The translations under genes and the position numbers were made by a program. A DNA stretch of 6,603 nucleotides from Thermoplasmatota archaeon. GTDB lineage: Archaea; Thermoplasmatota; E2; JACPAO01; JAHFTW01. The DNA is taken from NCBI GenBank assembly GCA_028289805.1, contig JANQNI010000071.1, positions 1 through 6,603 on the forward strand, written 5' to 3'. Of the stretch, positions 4,783 to 6,603 are shown one piece after another (position 1 is the stretch's first letter; each line of letters starts with the position of its first letter). Under the pieces are notes generated by a model. That model was not told where the DNA came from. It did not search any database and saw nothing but the letters and a program-made list of their open reading frames with translations.

Positions 4783-5616
4783 GTGACCGTCGAGGCGGCC
4801 CCCGCGGGCTCCATCGAGGAGGCCCAGACCATCGTCGTGACGTTCCTGCGCGACCACCTGGAGCGCAGCGGCGCGAAGGGCTTCGTCGTGGGCATCAGCG
4901 GCGGCATCGACTCGGCGGTCACGGCGGCGCTGTGCGTCGAGGCGGCGGGGGCGGACCGGGTGTTGGGCATCCGCATGCCACACCGGGAGTCGGACCCGAC
5001 GGACGTGGAGCACGGACAGGAGCTGTGCAACCACCTGGGCATCGACAGCATCACGCGCGACATCACGCCCATCGTGGAGGGGCTGGAGGCGGCGCTGGGC
5101 TTCAAGCCGGACCCCTACGTCCACGGCAACGCCAAGGCGCGGGCGCGCATGATGTTCCTGTACGCGGAGGGGCAGGGCCGCAACTTCCTGGTGTGCGGCA
5201 CCGGCAACAAGTCGGAACTGCTGGTGGGCTACTTCACCAAGTACGGCGACGGCGGCGTGGACCTGGAGCCCATCGGGGACCTGTACAAGACGCAGGTGTG
5301 GGCGCTGGCCGAGCACCTGGGCCTCCCGAGGATGCTCATCGAGCGCACGCCCACGGCGGGGTTGCACCCCGGCCAGACGGACGAGGAGGAACTGGGGGTG
5401 AGCTACGAGCGGCTGGACGCCATCCTGAAGGGCATGGAGCTCAACACGTCGCCGGACGAGATCGCCCGCCGGACGGGGGAGTCGCCGGAGGACGTGCTGC
5501 GCATCGAGGGGATGGTGCGCCGCAGCGAGCACAAGCGGCACGCGCCGTTGGTGCCGAAGGTCGGGGCCCGGACGGTGGGCATCGACTGGCGCCGCAGCGT
5601 CCACTGGGACGCGTAG
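4783..5616 (+). CDS. nadE: NAD+ synthetase, single-domain (ammonia-type)
   Basis: Amidates nicotinic acid adenine dinucleotide to NAD+ with ATP, the last step of NAD synthesis. The 277-residue product has the PP-loop SGGIDS (39-44), the NadE signature GTGNKSELLVGYFTKYGDGG (139-158) followed by DLEPIGDLYKTQ (160-171), and the C-terminal SEHKRHAP lysine/arginine motif (248-255). It lacks the N-terminal glutaminase domain of the roughly 550-680-residue glutamine-dependent form, as is usual in archaea, so it must receive ammonia from solution or from a partner. The start is GTG at 4783. No upstream in-frame ATG/GTG/TTG lies between it and the amidase gene, and homologues begin near here. No Shine-Dalgarno site precedes it, suggesting a leaderless transcript. 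The divergent neighbour is an amidase of glutaminase-like type. The frame is open upstream to 3799, but only as an antisense shadow of the amidase. Confidence 0.93.
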   Translation: MTVEAAPAGSIEEAQTIVVTFLRDHLERSGAKGFVVGISGGIDSAVTAALCVEAAGADRVLGIRMPHRESDPTDVEHGQELCNHLGIDSITRDITPIVEGLEAALGFKPDPYVHGNAKARARMMFLYAEGQGRNFLVCGTGNKSELLVGYFTKYGDGGVDLEPIGDLYKTQVWALAEHLGLPRMLIERTPTAGLHPGQTDEEELGVSYERLDAILKGMELNTSPDEIARRTGESPEDVLRIEGMVRRSEHKRHAPLVPKVGARTVGIDWRRSVHWDA

Positions 5617-5652
5617 TCAAGGTCCAAGCGGCAAGGGGGGAAGGGCAGAGGA

Positions 5653-5666
5653 AGGGCGCAGGCCCT
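5653..5666. terminator. Weak hairpin between convergent nadE and winged-helix gene
   Basis: AGGGC and GCCCT pair around a GCAG loop, overlapping the stop codon of the minus-strand regulator. On the minus strand a pyrimidine-rich tract (about 5631-5655) follows, and the plus strand is correspondingly purine-rich. It is a candidate for termination between the two convergent genes, but there is no clean T-run. Confidence 0.25.
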
Positions 5667-5931
5667 AGCTTGCGGCCACCGCCCCGAGGTTCTCGTCGAG
5701 GTACCAGTAGGTCTGCCGCGTGTCGCGGAGGCTGACGCGGTGGCCGAGCAACCCCTCGTCCTCCAGGCGTCGCAGGGCGCTGTAGAGGGTGCGGCGGGGG
5801 AGTCCGGTCTCCTCCTGGAGTTGCTTGTTCGTCTTGGGCTCGCGGTCCTCCAGGGTGCAGAGGACCTTGCGGACGCTCTCGGGGGCGCCGGGGACGAGGG
5901 CCGAGCTCGCGCAGTTCGTGTGCGGGTCCAT
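5665..5931 (-). CDS. Small winged helix-turn-helix transcriptional regulator
   Basis: An 88-residue DNA-binding protein made of little more than one winged-helix domain. Residues about 18-31 form a first helix (ESVRKVLCTLEDRE), KQLQEETGLPRRTLYSALRR (36-55) is the helix-turn-helix, and HRVSLRDTRQTYWYL (64-78) is the wing. The ...LSARTVxYALxRLEExGL...DARQ... pattern is common in small archaeal TrmB/MarR-like regulators, which usually dimerise; no ligand-binding domain is present. The ATG at 5931 is preferred over an in-frame TTG at 5937, because a TATA-like box sits 27 bases upstream of it. It is divergent from an HxlR-family gene across 70 bases, so autoregulation and cross-regulation are likely (inference). 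Target genes are unknown. Confidence 0.8.
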   Translation of the reverse strand: MDPHTNCASSALVPGAPESVRKVLCTLEDREPKTNKQLQEETGLPRRTLYSALRRLEDEGLLGHRVSLRDTRQTYWYLDENLGAVAAS

Positions 5932-5953
5932 GGTCAATGGTATACATCGTTAA

Positions 5954-5961
5954 CCTATATT
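5954..5961 (-). promoter_or_regulatory. TATA-like box for the winged-helix gene
   Basis: AATATAGG on the minus strand, centred about 27 bases before the ATG at 5931, the position expected for a leaderless archaeal transcript. No Shine-Dalgarno site lies between it and the ATG. Confidence 0.55.
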
Positions 5962-5970
5962 ACTGCAACG

Positions 5971-5976
5971 TTTAAA
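5971..5976 (+). promoter_or_regulatory. TATA-like box for the HxlR-family gene
   Basis: TTTAAA within the palindrome GTTTAAAC, centred about 28 bases before the GTG at 6002. This fits a leaderless or very short-leadered transcript. Binding of a repressor to the palindrome would directly block the box. Confidence 0.5.
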
Positions 5977-5992
5977 CCATAGGCCGCCCCAT

Positions 5993-5996
5993 GGAG
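5993..5996 (+). promoter_or_regulatory. Possible Shine-Dalgarno site for the HxlR-family gene
   Basis: GGAG five bases before the GTG at 6002. It supports that start, since the frame has no other start codon that keeps the family's N-terminal Cys-Pro motif. If transcription begins about 25 bases after the TTTAAA box, this site might not be in the mRNA, so the two cues partly conflict. Confidence 0.4.
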
Positions 5997-6001
5997 ACCT
6001 C

Positions 6002-6337
6002 GTGCCTCCCGGCTGCTGCCCCTTCGAGAACGCGTTCGACCTGCTCTCGAAGCGGCACGCCCTGACCATCCTGTGGTTCCTGGGCGAGCAGAGCCCGCGA
6101 CGGTTCACCGCATTCCGGCAGGAACTGTCCATCAACCCCGTCACCCTGAGCCAGCGCCTCGGGGAGTTGGAGCGCGCCGGCGTCGTCCTGCGCGCCGAGT
6201 ACCGCGAGACGCCGCCGCGCGTCGAGTACGCCCTGTCCGAGAAGGGCCGCGACCTGATGCCCCTGCTGGAGCAGGCGTGCGCGTGGGCCAAGCGGTGGAG
6301 CGCCCAGCCCCTCCAACCCCCTGCCCAGACGCCGTGA
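6002..6337 (+). CDS. HxlR-family winged helix-turn-helix transcriptional regulator
   Basis: A 111-residue DNA-binding regulator of the HxlR (MarR/DUF24) family. CCPFENAFDLLSKRHALTIL (5-24) is the family opening, RFTAFRQELSINPVTLSQRL (34-53) carries the helix-turn-helix, and TPPRVEYALSEKGRDLMPLL (70-89) is the typical wing and dimer-helix start. The length matches the family. Several members (for example YodB and HypR in Bacillus) sense thiol-reactive electrophiles or disulfide stress through a Cys near the N-terminus. Here two adjacent Cys (5 and 6) occupy that region, so redox sensing is possible but not shown. The last dozen residues are Pro/Gln-rich and probably unstructured. The start is GTG at 6002. 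Divergent from the small winged-helix gene, with the unknown gene at 6357 following 19 bases downstream on the same strand, perhaps co-transcribed. Confidence 0.88.
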   Translation: MPPGCCPFENAFDLLSKRHALTILWFLGEQSPRRFTAFRQELSINPVTLSQRLGELERAGVVLRAEYRETPPRVEYALSEKGRDLMPLLEQACAWAKRWSAQPLQPPAQTP

Positions 6338-6356
6338 AGGCGCGAACAACACGCTC

Positions 6357-6603
6357 ATGACCGGGCGCCGCCCTGCAAGCCCCGTGGCCCGGATCCTGGT
6401 CGTGGGCGAGCGGGCCGGCGTGGCCGGCCGCACGCTGCTGCAACGCCTCGTCGAGCGGCTGCGCGAACTGGGCCAGGACGCGGCCATGTACGGCACCACC
6501 GAGGAGGCCCCAGCCCCGTCGGTGGCGCAATGCGACGGCGTGGTCGCCGTGCTCGACACCGCCGGGGCGGAGACGGCGGCCGTGGTCGCCTACGCCCACG
6601 CGC
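6357..6603 (+). CDS. Unidentified protein, N-terminal fragment (runs off window)
   Basis: The frame is open from ATG at 6357 to the window end (82 complete codons), with strongly G/C third positions. After a short basic N-terminus comes a beta strand (VARILVVGE), an amphipathic helix (LLQRLVERLRELGQ), and later CDGVVAVLDTAG followed by AAVVAYAHA. This alternating strand-helix pattern suggests a Rossmann-like alpha/beta fold. The last segment faintly resembles the CDxVVAVLDG...EIGYAxALG region of nucleoside 2-deoxyribosyltransferase-like proteins, but the expected catalytic Glu position is not convincing and the rest is missing. I would not assign a function. It starts 19 bases after the HxlR-family stop, without a clear Shine-Dalgarno site, and may be in the same transcript. 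Confidence 0.6.
   Translation, partial: MTGRRPASPVARILVVGERAGVAGRTLLQRLVERLRELGQDAAMYGTTEEAPAPSVAQCDGVVAVLDTAGAETAAVVAYAHA

Larger units (their letters stand above)
5932..6001. promoter_or_regulatory. AT-rich divergent control region with nested palindromes
   Basis: This 70-base spacer between the two regulators contains the most AT-rich stretch in the window (about 5936-5980). It holds three short perfect palindromes, GTATAC (5940-5945), GTTAAC (5949-5954) and GTTTAAAC (5970-5977). A looser inverted repeat is also present: ATGGTATACATCGTT from 5937 rightward and ATGGTTTAAACGTT read leftward from 5980. Operator sites for one or both regulators are likely here. Confidence 0.5.

Noticed and set aside
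4747..5604. Upstream extension of the amidase frame across nadE
   Set aside because: The extension is antisense to nadE and has low-complexity Arg/His/Leu/Val content. The family N-terminus (KVALWSADP) begins at the ATG at 4746.
5972..6559. Minus-strand open frame of 195 codons opposite the HxlR-family gene
   Set aside because: Antisense to an unmistakable HxlR-family protein and lacking motifs.
1..6603. tRNA, rRNA, CRISPR arrays, insertion sequences, attachment sites
   Set aside because: No cloverleaf with a T-loop, no regularly spaced repeats, no transposase motif and no flanking direct repeats were seen. The altered composition at 2589-3300 is not bounded by recognisable ends.

Overview
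The window reads as a GC-rich archaeal chromosome segment. The clearest sign is an intact diphthine--ammonia ligase (Dph6), because diphthamide is made only by archaea and eukaryotes. Short AT-rich, TATA-like boxes about 25-30 bases before several start codons, the usual layout for archaeal leaderless transcripts, agree with this. Codons are strongly G/C-ending, which also creates many long antisense open frames that are not genes. The lineage cannot be fixed from sequence alone; a GC-rich Thermoplasmatota-like euryarchaeon is a guess.

Layout, left to right. Positions 1-827 (minus) hold the first two-thirds of an Acidithiobacillus-type glutamate--cysteine ligase (gshA). Its TTG start overlaps the stop of asnB (824-2497, minus), a glutamine-hydrolysing asparagine synthetase. 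A compositionally different stretch follows: a Fic/Doc-like gene (2589-3094, minus) that appears frameshifted, overlapped at its 5' end by a 59-residue unknown gene (3091-3270, minus), a toxin-antitoxin-like arrangement. Then come dph6 (3302-3970, minus) and a nitrilase-superfamily amidase (3970-4746, minus), whose stop and start codons overlap. The NAD synthetase gene nadE (4783-5616, plus) diverges from the amidase. Only 36 bases separate the two start codons, and they are almost filled by a 12-base inverted element. The right end has two small divergent regulators, a winged-helix protein (5665-5931, minus) and an HxlR-family protein (6002-6337, plus), separated by an AT-rich 70-base promoter region. 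The start of an unidentified gene (6357 onward, plus) runs off the window.

The metabolic genes share a nitrogen-transfer theme. AsnB, Dph6 and NadE are three separate PP-loop ATP-pyrophosphatases (SGGLDS, SGGKDS, SGGIDS) that adenylate a substrate and then add ammonia. The amidase between Dph6 and NadE resembles the glutaminase domain that bacteria and eukaryotes fuse to NadE. This suggests a split glutamine-dependent NAD synthetase, or an ammonia source for Dph6, NadE or both. That reading, the Fic/Doc-like pair and the gshA-asnB coupling are the points most worth a second look.
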